DNA of 15,152 nucleotides, taken from NCBI GenBank assembly GCA_003491925.1, contig DNAU01000276.1, positions 1 to 15,152 on the forward strand, read 5' to 3'. This document shows, piece after piece, positions 8,222 to 15,129 of the stretch. Origin of the DNA: Chloroflexota bacterium. GTDB lineage: Bacteria; Chloroflexota; Dormibacteria; Aeolococcales; Aeolococcaceae. The position numbers were made by a program, and so were the translations under genes. The notes under the pieces are model-generated. The model searched no databases and was not told the DNA's origin. It saw only the letters and a list, made by a program, of their open reading frames with translations. The first letter of the stretch is position 1; each line of letters begins with the position of its first letter.

Positions 8222-9571
8222 TTGCGGGATGATCTGACCGCCGTGCCGCCGACTCCCGCTGTGCCGCCGTCCGCGGCCCCACCGACCGCCGGGCCGGCCG
8301 GCCCCGACGCCGCTGCCGCGCGGCCGGTCGCGTTCCGGGCCCGGCGCGTCCTCGACATCCGGAGTGGCAGGACGATCGCGGACGGCGTCGTCGTCTGCCG
8401 CGGCGACCGGATCGAGCAGGTGAGCGGCCAGCCGCCGGCGGACGCCGAGCTTCTCGACCTCGGTGACCGCACCCTGCTGCCCGGCCTGATCGACACCCAC
8501 ACCCACGTCCTCCTCCAGGGCAATCGCACGCGCGAGGCCTACGCGCACCAGATCCTGCGTGAGGACCCCGCCCACCGAGTCGTCCGCGCGGTGCGGTCGC
8601 TCGGGGTCGCGCTCGGGCACGGCTTCACCACGCTGCGCGACCTCGGGACCGAGGGCTGCGGGTACGCCGACGTCGCCATCCGTGACGCGGTGGCCGAGGG
8701 GGTGGTGCCCGGCCCTCGGCTCCTCGTCGCCGGACCCGCGATCGGGCGCACCGGAACCTACCCCCTTCTCGGTTACCGCAGCGACTGGCGATTTCCGGTT
8801 GGCGTCGCCGAGTGCGAGGGCGCCGAGGGCTGCCGGAGCGAGGTGAGGCGCGAGATCGCCCGCGGGGTGGACTGGATCAAGGTGTACGCCACCCAGGGCC
8901 GGGGGCTGCATCTCACCGACGACGGCTACCTCGATGCGCCCCCACCGTGGACCCAGGCCGAGCTCGACGCCCTGGTCGACGAGGCCCACCGCCAGGGCCA
9001 GCGCGTTGCCGCCCATGCCTCGGAGGCGACCGGGACCGATATGGCCGTTGCCGCCGGAGTCGACTCGATCGAGCACGGCTACTCGATTCGCCCCGCGACG
9101 GCCCGAGCGATGGCGGAGCACGGCATCGCCCTGGTGCCGACGCTCCTGGTCGCTCGCGAGGTGAGCGGCAACCGGGCCGCGGAGCGCGGCTCCCCCTGGA
9201 CCGAGGTCCCCGAGGTCCACCGGCGGTCGGTAGAGAACTGCCGGCAGGCCGGGGTGCCGATCGTGTGCGGGACTGATGTCGGAGGCTTCGAGTGGGAGGA
9301 CGTCAACCAGGCCGAGGAGCTCCCCATCCTGGTCGAGCTTGGGTGGAGCCCGCTCGAGGCGATTCAGAGCGCGACCCTGCTTGCCGCCCGGCTGCTCCAG
9401 CGCGAGGGACAGATCGGCGAGCTGACCGTCGGGGCTGCCGCCGACCTCGCCGCATGCCCCGGGGATCCGCTCGAGGACATCCGCCGGGTACTCGACATCG
9501 ACGTGGTGGTGCGCGCGGGGCGGGTGGTCGTCGCGCCGCCGGACGGGCTCCATCCGGTCCCGGAGGCGTAG
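8222..9571 (+). CDS. Amidohydrolase-family metal-dependent hydrolase (imidazolonepropionase/Xaa-Pro dipeptidase-like)
   Basis: A 449-residue member of the amidohydrolase superfamily, in the group related to imidazolonepropionase and Xaa-Pro dipeptidase. Counting from 8222, the metal ligands are all present: H93 and H95 in IDTHTHV, the probable carboxylated lysine K220 in DWIKVYA, H265 in AAHASEATG, H285 in SIEHGYS and D352 in CGTDVGG. The flanking beta-sandwich is formed by the N-terminal FRARRVLDIRSGRTIADG and the C-terminal GAAADLAACPGDPLEDI. It should hydrolyse an amide or cyclic amide with a bound divalent metal; the substrate is unknown. The first 35 residues are Pro/Ala-rich and the start is uncertain: TTG at 8222 is the longest, and GTG at 8243 is an alternative with GGGA 13 nt upstream. 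No signal peptide is seen. The upstream stretch 8048-8221 shows no gene I can support. A 5'-truncated oxidoreductase follows on the same strand. Confidence 0.93.
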   Translation: MRDDLTAVPPTPAVPPSAAPPTAGPAGPDAAAARPVAFRARRVLDIRSGRTIADGVVVCRGDRIEQVSGQPPADAELLDLGDRTLLPGLIDTHTHVLLQGNRTREAYAHQILREDPAHRVVRAVRSLGVALGHGFTTLRDLGTEGCGYADVAIRDAVAEGVVPGPRLLVAGPAIGRTGTYPLLGYRSDWRFPVGVAECEGAEGCRSEVRREIARGVDWIKVYATQGRGLHLTDDGYLDAPPPWTQAELDALVDEAHRQGQRVAAHASEATGTDMAVAAGVDSIEHGYSIRPATARAMAEHGIALVPTLLVAREVSGNRAAERGSPWTEVPEVHRRSVENCRQAGVPIVCGTDVGGFEWEDVNQAEELPILVELGWSPLEAIQSATLLAARLLQREGQIGELTVGAAADLAACPGDPLEDIRRVLDIDVVVRAGRVVVAPPDGLHPVPEA

Positions 9572-9601
9572 CGGCCAAGGGCCGGCGTCGCAGCCCGGAC
9601 C

Positions 9602-9625
9602 TTCAGCCATCTCCGCGCGGCTGAA
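9602..9625 (+). terminator. Hairpin after the amidohydrolase
   Basis: TTCAGCC (9602-9608) and GGCTGAA (9619-9625) are perfect inverted repeats around a 10-nt loop, 30 nt after the amidohydrolase stop. No T tract follows. It may end that transcript before the oxidoreductase remnant. Confidence 0.35.
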
Positions 9626-9650
9626 TCGCGGTCTGAGGCGCCACGCCCGG

Positions 9651-10118
9651 GTGGGTATGCGACACACGGACCATGGCTACGGCCCGGGAGACCGCGGGAC
9701 GACGCTCGGGCCGCCCGCCTACGCGGAGTGGGGCTACCGTTACTGGCGACAGCTCTCCGACGGGTGCGTCCTCGTCGGAGGCATGCGGCACCGGGCACGC
9801 GCGGAGGAGGTCGGCACCGTCTGCCTGCCCACCGCCACCATCCAGACGTTCCTGGACGGGGAGTTGCGCGACCTCGGCGTGTCCGCGCCGGTGGGCCACC
9901 GCTGGGCCGGGATCATGGGTTTCAGCCCGGATGGGCTCCCCCTGGCGGGACCCCTGCCGTCATCTCCGGGTGTGCTGCTGCTGGGAGGCTACACCGGCCA
10001 CGGGATGGGCTTCGCTGTGCACGCCGCTCGCGGCCTGGTGGCCCACCTGGTCGACGGCACCCCTATCCCGCGCTGGTTGGACCCGGCCCGTGCCCCTGGG
10101 CCGGGCGCCGTTGTCTGA
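9651..10118 (+). pseudogene. FAD-dependent oxidoreductase (DAO family), N-terminus missing
   Basis: From about 9714 the frame reads PAYAEWGYRYWRQLSDGCVL, VGGMRHRA, then HRWAGIMGFSPDGLPLAGP and GYTGHGMGFAVHAARGLVAH. This is the C-terminal third of DAO-family flavoenzymes (glycine/sarcosine/gamma-glutamylputrescine oxidase-like), including the final FAD-contacting GYTGHGMGF segment. The N-terminal Rossmann GxGxxG domain and most of the substrate domain, about 200 residues, are absent, and the residues before 9714 (MGMRHTDHGYGPGDRG) do not look like the family. The 155-codon ORF has GTG (9651) and ATG (9657) starts but could not bind FAD as a normal oxidase. The remaining part is undamaged, so the truncation may be recent. 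Confidence 0.8.
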
Positions 10119-10181
10119 GGGCAGCCGCGGCTCACTGCGCCGCTGCGCGACGAAGACACACGCCTGCCGCTCGACGACATA

Positions 10182-10202
10182 GGCGGCCCGGTTTGGGCCG
10201 CC
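10182..10202. terminator. Strong hairpin between convergent genes
   Basis: GGCGGCCC (10182-10189) and GGGCCGCC (10195-10202) pair perfectly over 8 bp with the loop GGTTT. It lies midway between the plus-strand oxidoreductase remnant and the end of the minus-strand MFS gene, the expected place for a bidirectional terminator. No T tract is present. Confidence 0.55.
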
Positions 10203-10256
10203 GGCCACGGCCTCGACCACCTCGGTGCCCGGGTACGGGAGCCGACCTGTCACCTG

Positions 10257-11981
10257 TCAGTGCGCCGTGCTTCCTCCCACGGTTCCCTGGGCACGCGCCC
10301 GCGGTAGCGCCAGTGACAGCAGTGCGGTCAGCCCCCAGAAGCCGATGTTGAAGAAGAGGAGCACCTCCAGAGCGCTGACGAAGTCCTTGGCGAGCGCCGA
10401 CGAGGCCGCACCGGAGAAGGCGGAGTTGGCGGGGTTCGACGTGGTGCCGGCGGTCGACGGACACCCCGGGGCGGTCTGCTGCGGGTTGCTGGAGGATGCC
10501 TGCGCTTCGAAGCAGCGGGTGAAGGTCGCGACCGCCCCGTTCACCGCCCCGGGAGATAGGTGCGCCTGGGTGAGCTGCACCCGCAGCGCCGGGGTCACGG
10601 CGGAGGCAGCGGGAGCGGCGCCTCCGGTGAGGAGCCCGAAGAACACGACGCCCACCACGGCGACGCCCATGGCTCCACCGAGCTGCTGGACGGTGGTGAG
10701 CACTCCGGAGGCCGAGCCGGCGTGGCGCGGGGGCACGCCCGCCAGGACGATGTTGAGCAGCGGCGCCACCACCGTGCCCATGCCGAGACCGGTGACCAGG
10801 AAGCTGGGGATGAGGTCCCAGCCGGTGAGCCCGGTGCCGGCCGCGTGCAGGGTCAGCATGATGGCGGCGATCCCCACCACCATCATGGAGGCGCCCACGG
10901 TGATGGTCCACTTGCCGAACCGCGGCGCCAGCCGGGTCGACATGATGGAGGCGAATGCCGTACCGAGGCTCCAGGGGACCGTGGTGAGCCCGGCGTTGAG
11001 GGCGCTGAAGCCGAGGCCCACCTGGACCATGAGGCTGAAGGTGAAGAAGAACGCCGGGATGCCCGCGAGCAGGGTCAGGGAGATCAGCAGGCCGATGCGG
11101 AAGGAGGAGATCCCGAAGAGCGAGAGCTGGACCAGCGGGAAAGCGCTCGTCGGGAGGGATCGCTCGTAGAGGACGAAGAGGAGGAGAACGAAGGGGCTGA
11201 TGGCCATGCAGACGAACGTCCAGAGGGGCCAGCCGGCCACCTGCCCCTCCACCAGGGGGTAGACGAGGAGCACCAGCCCTGCGGTGGCGATGCCGGCGCC
11301 GACGAGGTCGAGCCGGGTGGCGTTGGGGGCGCGAGACTCGGTGACGACCCGGGAGGCCGCCGCGAGCGCCACGATCCCAATGGGCAGGTTGACCAGGAAG
11401 ATCCAGCGCCACGACCCGCCGGTGAGGTCATCGCGGATGATGAGCCCGCCGACCAGCGGGCCGGCAATGGTGGCGATCCCGATGACCGCGCCCAGGAACC
11501 CGAAGACGCGCGCCCGCTCGTGCGGAGGGAATGTGACCTGCACGATGCTGAGCACCTGTGGGTACATGAGCGCAGCCATCCCGCCCTGGAGGACGCGGGA
11601 GAGGTCCAGCATCAGCGGGTTCTGGGCCAGCCCGCAGAGCGCCGACGCCAGCACGAACCCACCCATGCCCAACATGAGCAGGCGCTTGCGGCCGAAGATG
11701 TCACCCAGACGTCCCCCGGTGATGAGGGTCACCGCATAGGCGAGCCCGTAGCCTGCGATGACGAACTGGATGTCGGCGTCGTTGGCCGCAAGATTGGTCC
11801 GGATGGCGGGAATGGCCACACTCACGATGGAGACGTCGAGCAGCGCCATGAAGAGGGCTGTCAGCACGGTGGCGAGCGCGACCCATCGGCGGGGATCGGG
11901 GGCCTCGTGCCAGGCCTGACCGGCGTCGGCGGTCGCCGGTGCGTCGAGCTCGATGGCCGCGGACGCGGGGAGGGCGCTCAT
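10257..11981 (-). CDS. MFS transporter, DHA2-type drug:H+ antiporter, probable multidrug exporter
   Basis: The 574-residue polytopic membrane protein has the 14-helix DHA2 layout. TM1 contains LLDVSIVSVAIPAI with the conserved Asp (D49). MFS motif A is GGRLGDIFGRKR (89-100), the motif B region is LSRVLQGGMAALMYP, and the antiporter motif C region is GFLGAVIGIATIAGPLVGG (161-179), followed by WRWIFLVNLPIG (191-202). A long loop before the last helix carries Cys, Ser and Thr residues (FTRCFEAQASSS to APGCPSTAG). It should export drugs in exchange for protons. The ATG at 11981-11979 was chosen because the family begins shortly before TM1 and a purine run (GGGGGTGG) precedes it; the frame is open further upstream without family-like sequence. 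It diverges from the PadR gene, a classic repressor-efflux layout, so PadR control is likely. The substrate is unknown. Confidence 0.94.
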   Translation of the reverse strand: MSALPASAAIELDAPATADAGQAWHEAPDPRRWVALATVLTALFMALLDVSIVSVAIPAIRTNLAANDADIQFVIAGYGLAYAVTLITGGRLGDIFGRKRLLMLGMGGFVLASALCGLAQNPLMLDLSRVLQGGMAALMYPQVLSIVQVTFPPHERARVFGFLGAVIGIATIAGPLVGGLIIRDDLTGGSWRWIFLVNLPIGIVALAAASRVVTESRAPNATRLDLVGAGIATAGLVLLVYPLVEGQVAGWPLWTFVCMAISPFVLLLFVLYERSLPTSAFPLVQLSLFGISSFRIGLLISLTLLAGIPAFFFTFSLMVQVGLGFSALNAGLTTVPWSLGTAFASIMSTRLAPRFGKWTITVGASMMVVGIAAIMLTLHAAGTGLTGWDLIPSFLVTGLGMGTVVAPLLNIVLAGVPPRHAGSASGVLTTVQQLGGAMGVAVVGVVFFGLLTGGAAPAASAVTPALRVQLTQAHLSPGAVNGAVATFTRCFEAQASSSNPQQTAPGCPSTAGTTSNPANSAFSGAASSALAKDFVSALEVLLFFNIGFWGLTALLSLALPRARAQGTVGGSTAH

Positions 11982-12006
11982 GCGCCACCCCCGGGGACGG
12001 GGTGCA

Positions 12007-12044
12007 TTAGTTGACTCTAAGGGGGCCCCGTCCGCCCCGTCAAA
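12007..12044 (-). promoter_or_regulatory. Candidate MFS promoter and overlapping operator-like dyad
   Basis: On the minus strand TTTGAC (12044-12039) is followed after 19 bp by TAGAGT (12019-12014). This is a fair -35/-10 pair, placing transcription start near 12007 and about 25 nt before the MFS ATG. The -10 lies inside a small dyad, TTAG (12007-12010) and CTAA (12017-12020) around TTGACT, an AT-rich island in very GC-rich DNA. A PadR dimer bound there would block the promoter. The dyad is short, so this is tentative. Confidence 0.35.
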
Positions 12045-12143
12045 CCGCCTGTGTGCGCTGGAACCCGTCTCACCGGCGGTCATGGGACAGTCACCTTCAT
12101 GGAGCCGCTGGGCGCAGTGGCGCTGGGACGGCCTGGGCATGAT

Positions 12144-12473
12144 ATGGTTGACAATGCTTTGCGAGCCGAGGTATTGAAGGGCCATCTGGACACCCTGCTC
12201 CTGGCTGCCGTCTCTGAGGAGCCGGCGCACGGCTACCTGATCGTCGAGCGCCTGCGCAGCCGGAGTCAGGGGGCCCTCGACCTCGGCGAGGGCACGGTCT
12301 ACCCGGCCCTCTACCGGCTCGAGGCTGCGGGGCTGCTCAGCAGCCGCTGGTCCCACGAGCCGGGGCGGAAGCGCCGCGTATACAGGCTCACCGATCGGGG
12401 TCGGGCTGCCCTCGCTGAGGGACGAACCGAGTGGCGGAGCTTCGTCCGCGTCATCGAATCGGTGCTCTCGTGA
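12144..12473 (+). CDS. PadR-family transcriptional regulator
   Basis: A 109-residue winged-helix repressor of the PadR family, of the short PadR-s2 type. The core reads HLDTLLLAAVSEEPAHGYLI in the N-terminal helices, the recognition part is GEGTVYPALYRLEAAGLL, and the wing is KRRVYRLTDRGRAAL. Such proteins dimerise and repress neighbouring efflux or stress genes until a ligand releases them. The ATG at 12144 gives MVDNALRAEVLKGHL, matching usual PadR N-termini. No Shine-Dalgarno sequence is visible there or before the in-frame ATG at 12099, so translation may be weak or from a leaderless transcript. It is divergent from the MFS gene over 162 bp, and its stop overlaps the HAAS-domain gene start (GTGA), so the two are translationally coupled. 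Confidence 0.95.
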   Translation: MVDNALRAEVLKGHLDTLLLAAVSEEPAHGYLIVERLRSRSQGALDLGEGTVYPALYRLEAAGLLSSRWSHEPGRKRRVYRLTDRGRAALAEGRTEWRSFVRVIESVLS

Positions 12474-13363
12474 TCGAGGTGTACCTGCGCGACCTGAGCG
12501 CCGAGATGGGCCGCCGTGGGGTTCGGGGACGAGTCCGCCGTCGCATCCTGGCGGAAGTCACCGATCATCTGCACTGCGACGAGACAGCCGTGGAGCGCTT
12601 CGGGGCGCCGCCGGAGATCGCCGCCCACTTCGCCGACCAGCTGGGCAGCGCGGCGACGGTGCGGTCAGTGCGCTGGGGCTTCGCGGCGCTGGCCGTCGCC
12701 GGAGTCGCGTGCGCGATGGGGATGACGCAGTTCTGGCTGCCAGGGGTCTGGGGCGGAGGCGCCCAGGGGCAAGTGGCGGGGAGCGCTCCCGCGACCGTGG
12801 TCGCCTTCCTGGTGGCAATCATGGCCGCCCAGGTCTCCCTGGTTGCGGGCGGACTGGGACTGCTGCGAACCATCCGCCGTCGGCGCACCCCGGTGCTGCC
12901 CTCCGCGGAGGTCGCCATCATCCGCCGCCGCATGGCGGTTGCTCTCGTATCAGGGTTGGTCTGCATGAGCGGGCTCGCTTACCTGTTGGCCAGCATCCAC
13001 GGCGTTGAACGGGTCCTGAGCGTTCCCGAGTCAGGGGAGGTCTTGCTCGTCGCCGCCGGCGCGGCCGCCATCGTCCTGGCAGCCGCCTGGATCCCGGTGA
13101 TGCGGGCCTCGCGGATTCGGGTCGAGGCGGCCGGCACGGCGGGTGACGTCTTCGACGATCTTGGGCGGGTGGTCCCGTCGCCTCTCCGTGGCCACCCCTG
13201 GGTCTTCGCCGGGGGGGTGGCCGCGTTGCTCGGGATCGTGGTCCTGGCGGCGGGGATCGTCGTGAGCGACGGCTACGACGGGGCGCTCCGGGCCATGGCC
13301 GAAGTCGCCGCCTGCCTCGCGGGTTTCGCGCTGCTCGGTCGCTACCTGGGACTTCGTCGCTGA
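12470..13363 (+). CDS. HAAS-domain six-helix membrane protein, partner of PadR
   Basis: The GTG at 12470-12472 overlaps the PadR stop in GTGA, fixing the start and a length of 297 residues. Residues 1-60 (YLRDLSAEMGRRGVRGRVRR through EVTDHLHCDETAVERFGAPPEIAAHFADQL) match the helical HAAS (DUF1700-like) domain that commonly follows PadR genes. Six hydrophobic segments follow at about 69-91, 107-133, 154-175, 189-210, 244-266 and 275-293, with a basic loop RTIRRRR after the second. The N-terminus is predicted to be cytoplasmic. Known HAAS-PadR pairs suggest the membrane protein transmits an envelope or ligand signal to PadR, here probably to control the divergent MFS exporter; that role is inferred from context. 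No enzymatic motif is visible. Confidence 0.85.
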   Translation: MIEVYLRDLSAEMGRRGVRGRVRRRILAEVTDHLHCDETAVERFGAPPEIAAHFADQLGSAATVRSVRWGFAALAVAGVACAMGMTQFWLPGVWGGGAQGQVAGSAPATVVAFLVAIMAAQVSLVAGGLGLLRTIRRRRTPVLPSAEVAIIRRRMAVALVSGLVCMSGLAYLLASIHGVERVLSVPESGEVLLVAAGAAAIVLAAAWIPVMRASRIRVEAAGTAGDVFDDLGRVVPSPLRGHPWVFAGGVAALLGIVVLAAGIVVSDGYDGALRAMAEVAACLAGFALLGRYLGLRR

Positions 13364-13715
13364 CCCGGCCCCATCACGCCGCCGGCGCCGCGAGGTGACG
13401 GCCCCGTGCAACGACGTGCCGCCTCCCGGCCAAGCCCGACCCTCGTCAGCGAGTGAGGCCTTGCCCGCGAGTTGACGGGCGCCGCCTGCACACGGGCTAG
13501 CGTCAGGGTCTTGAGTGACATGAGCAGACACTGGGATGGCCCAGTCTTGGGCTATGACACTTGAGACGCGGACGCTAGCCTGTGGGCAAACGGCCGCGGA
13601 TCGCCCAGGCGCGCGCGGTCAGGGAGATCGAGCCATCGGATGCCATCGGAAGGCTAGCTCGGATGCACTCTCTGAGCGCGGACCGCCGCTCTTCACTGAG
13701 CGACATCGCGTAGCT
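13364..13715. other. Intergenic region between the HAAS gene and the insertion sequence
   Basis: These 352 bp hold no gene I can support. The one long frame (13536-13799) has an unconvincing composition and runs into the IS end. The region contains the long imperfect palindrome at 13481-13594. No clear terminator follows the HAAS stop. Confidence 0.5.
13481..13594. repeat. Long imperfect palindrome (about 114 bp), foldback or MITE-like
   Basis: The two 55-nt arms, 13481-13535 and 13540-13594, are inverted copies around ATGG, matching at 40 of 55 positions by hand count, with several further G-T pairs. The best blocks are GGCTAGCGTC (13495-13504) with GACGCTAGCC (13571-13580), and the central ACTGGG (13530-13535) with CCCAGT (13540-13545). 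The RNA would fold into one long hairpin. It contains no ORF of its own. It could be a foldback MITE, an intergenic repeat family member, or a structured 3' end for the HAAS transcript. Confidence 0.7.
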
Positions 13716-13738
13716 GAGCTCTTGTCAATACTTGTGGA
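13716..13738 (+). repeat. Left terminal inverted repeat of the IS256 element
   Basis: It matches the reverse complement of 15130-15152 at 17 of 23 positions, including the outer GAGCT and the inner CTTGTGGA. The TTGTG core resembles other IS256-family ends. It lies 30 bp from the transposase stop codon. Confidence 0.75.
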
Positions 13739-13768
13739 GAAGCCTTCCAGCAAGTCGAGTGAGATGAG

Positions 13769-15022
13769 CTATGCGGCGGCACCCTCCGTGGCCGGCTGAC
13801 GTTGGAGCCTGCCGTCGACGAAGCGCTCGCCGGCGAGCAGGAGGGAGATCTGGTTGCGGCCGTTGATGGCCCGCCAGTTGGTGCCCAGCCGCAGGATCAG
13901 CTTGAAGACCAGGTAGAGGGCGTTCTCCCGAACTCGCATCCGCTTGGCGGCGTTGGTGCGCAGCCGCACCCCGGCGAAGATCGACTCGATGGGGTTGGTG
14001 GTCCGCAGATGGAGCCAGTGCTCCTCGGGGAAGTCGTAGAAGGTGAGGAAGTCCTGGGCGTCGCGCTCCAGGCAGTCGGCAGCGTTGGCCTGGCCCTGGG
14101 CGCGGAGCTCCTGGGCGAAGCCGGCACGCAGCCGGGCGCACTCCGCTCGGGTGGGAGCCTCGTAGATGGCGTGGAGCCGGCCGCGGGCTTCGCCATGGAG
14201 GCGCCGGGGCAACTTGTCGAGGACGTTCAGGGCCCGGTGGTTCCAGCAGCGCTGGTGCCGGGTGCTCGGGTAGACGTCGTCGAGGGCCGCCCAGAACCCC
14301 ATGGCGCCGTCACCGACCGCCACGAGCGGCGGCTCGACGAGACCACGATCGCGCAGCCCGCGCAGCACCTGGGACCAGGAGACGGTGCTCTCCCGGTACC
14401 CCTCTTCCATGGCCAGCAGCTCCTTCTGACCGTCGGCGCGCACCCCGATGACGACCAGCACGGCCGTCTTCTCTCGCTCCTGGCCGGCCTTCAGGTACAG
14501 GCCGTCGGCGAAGACGTAGACGTAGCGCTCGCCGAGGGGGCGGCACCGCCAGAGCCGGTACTCGTCCTCCCACTCCTGCTTGAGCCGCAGGATGGTGTTG
14601 GGCGACAGCCCCTCGGTTTCGCCGACCAGGGCCCGGAACACCGGCTCGAAGTCGCCGCTGGCCAGCCCCTCGAGGTAGAGGCGGGCGAGTAGCCGGCCCT
14701 GGGTCCGCGAGCGCCGCTCCCAGCGGCCCACGATCTCCGAACGGAACGGCTCGGCCCCCTCGGGGACATCGCTCACCCGCGGCTGGCGGATCTCCACCGC
14801 CCCCATCCCCACCCCGATGCTCCGAGCCGGCAGGTGGCCATTGCGGTAGCCGCGGAGCTGGCCGACCCGCTGGTAGCGGGCCCGGCCTAGGAACTCGTCG
14901 ACCTCAGCGGTGAGGGCGGCCTCCAGCAGCCGCTGGGCGCCCTGCCGGACCAGCTGCTCGATCACGTCCTCGGGCGCCGGAACAGGTGCAGTCGGGGGCA
15001 GAACTTGGTACCTTGCAGACAC
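13769..15022 (-). CDS. IS256-family transposase (DDE, mutator type)
   Basis: The intact 417-residue protein belongs to the IS256/Mutator family. The catalytic triad is visible: D173 in FADGLYLKA, D238 in VAVGDGAMGFW and E346 in TTNPIESIF. The family C/H motif is QRCWNHRALNVLDKLP (C259, H262). The N-terminal part, with EVDEFLGRARYQR and RGYRNGHLPAR, is the usual DNA-binding region. It excises and inserts the element by DDE strand transfer at the terminal repeats. The start is GTG at 15022-15020 with GGAGG (15034-15030) 7 nt upstream. That site and the GTG are buried in a stem-loop with an arm further upstream, so expression from read-through transcripts should be low. Length and motifs are complete, so it may be active. 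Confidence 0.97.
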   Translation of the reverse strand: MSARYQVLPPTAPVPAPEDVIEQLVRQGAQRLLEAALTAEVDEFLGRARYQRVGQLRGYRNGHLPARSIGVGMGAVEIRQPRVSDVPEGAEPFRSEIVGRWERRSRTQGRLLARLYLEGLASGDFEPVFRALVGETEGLSPNTILRLKQEWEDEYRLWRCRPLGERYVYVFADGLYLKAGQEREKTAVLVVIGVRADGQKELLAMEEGYRESTVSWSQVLRGLRDRGLVEPPLVAVGDGAMGFWAALDDVYPSTRHQRCWNHRALNVLDKLPRRLHGEARGRLHAIYEAPTRAECARLRAGFAQELRAQGQANAADCLERDAQDFLTFYDFPEEHWLHLRTTNPIESIFAGVRLRTNAAKRMRVRENALYLVFKLILRLGTNWRAINGRNQISLLLAGERFVDGRLQRQPATEGAAA

Positions 15023-15092
15023 GGCGTGGCCTCCAGGTCGACCCGCTGGTACGGGTCGCTCTTGTTGACAGCAACCTGGAAGGCTACGCCGT
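15021..15092 (-). promoter_or_regulatory. Stem-loop covering the transposase ribosome-binding site and start
   Basis: On the transcribed minus strand the upstream arm ACGGCGTAGCCTTCCAGGT (15092-15074) pairs with ACCTGGAGGCCACGCCGT (15038-15021), with one mismatch and one bulged base. The downstream arm contains the GGAGG and reaches into the GTG start. A second hairpin, CGACCCG/CGGGTCG (15058-15052, 15045-15039), stacks inside the loop next to the long stem. Sequestering the start this way is a known IS strategy against expression from outside promoters. Confidence 0.7.
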
Positions 15093-15098
15093 ATTCAT

Positions 15099-15115
15099 TC
15101 CCGGCTCCGCCGGGA
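15099..15115. terminator. Hairpin at the IS right end, upstream of the transposase
   Basis: TCCCGGC (15099-15105) and GCCGGGA (15109-15115) are perfect inverted repeats with a 3-nt loop. They lie between the right terminal repeat and the start-covering stem-loop. They may hinder transcription entering the element; no T tract is present. Confidence 0.4.
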
Positions 15116-15129
15116 CCTCAGCGGCTGTT

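Noticed and set aside
8048..9667. Minus-strand frame of 539 codons
   Set aside because: It is antisense to the amidohydrolase with all metal ligands. Its tail over 8048-8221 is not antisense and reads passably, but I cannot assign it to any family.
9960..10253. Minus-strand ORF starting 3 nt after the MFS stop
   Set aside because: The GTG after the MFS stop and the first 45 codons look acceptable. However, the ORF runs antisense into the oxidoreductase remnant, has no known domain and crosses the strong hairpin at 10182-10202.
10560..12014. Plus-strand frame of 484 codons rich in Glu, Gly and His
   Set aside because: It is antisense to the MFS transporter; its composition is the usual mirror of hydrophobic GC-rich codons.
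12148..12177. TTGACA followed by a TATTGA as a promoter
   Set aside because: It lies inside the PadR coding sequence, with no gene start suitably placed downstream.
13536..13799. 87-codon ORF reaching into the IS left end
   Set aside because: It starts at the centre of the palindrome, crosses the terminal repeat and has no protein-like pattern.
13802..14692. Plus-strand frame of 296 codons in the insertion sequence
   Set aside because: It is antisense to the intact IS256 transposase with its DDE residues.
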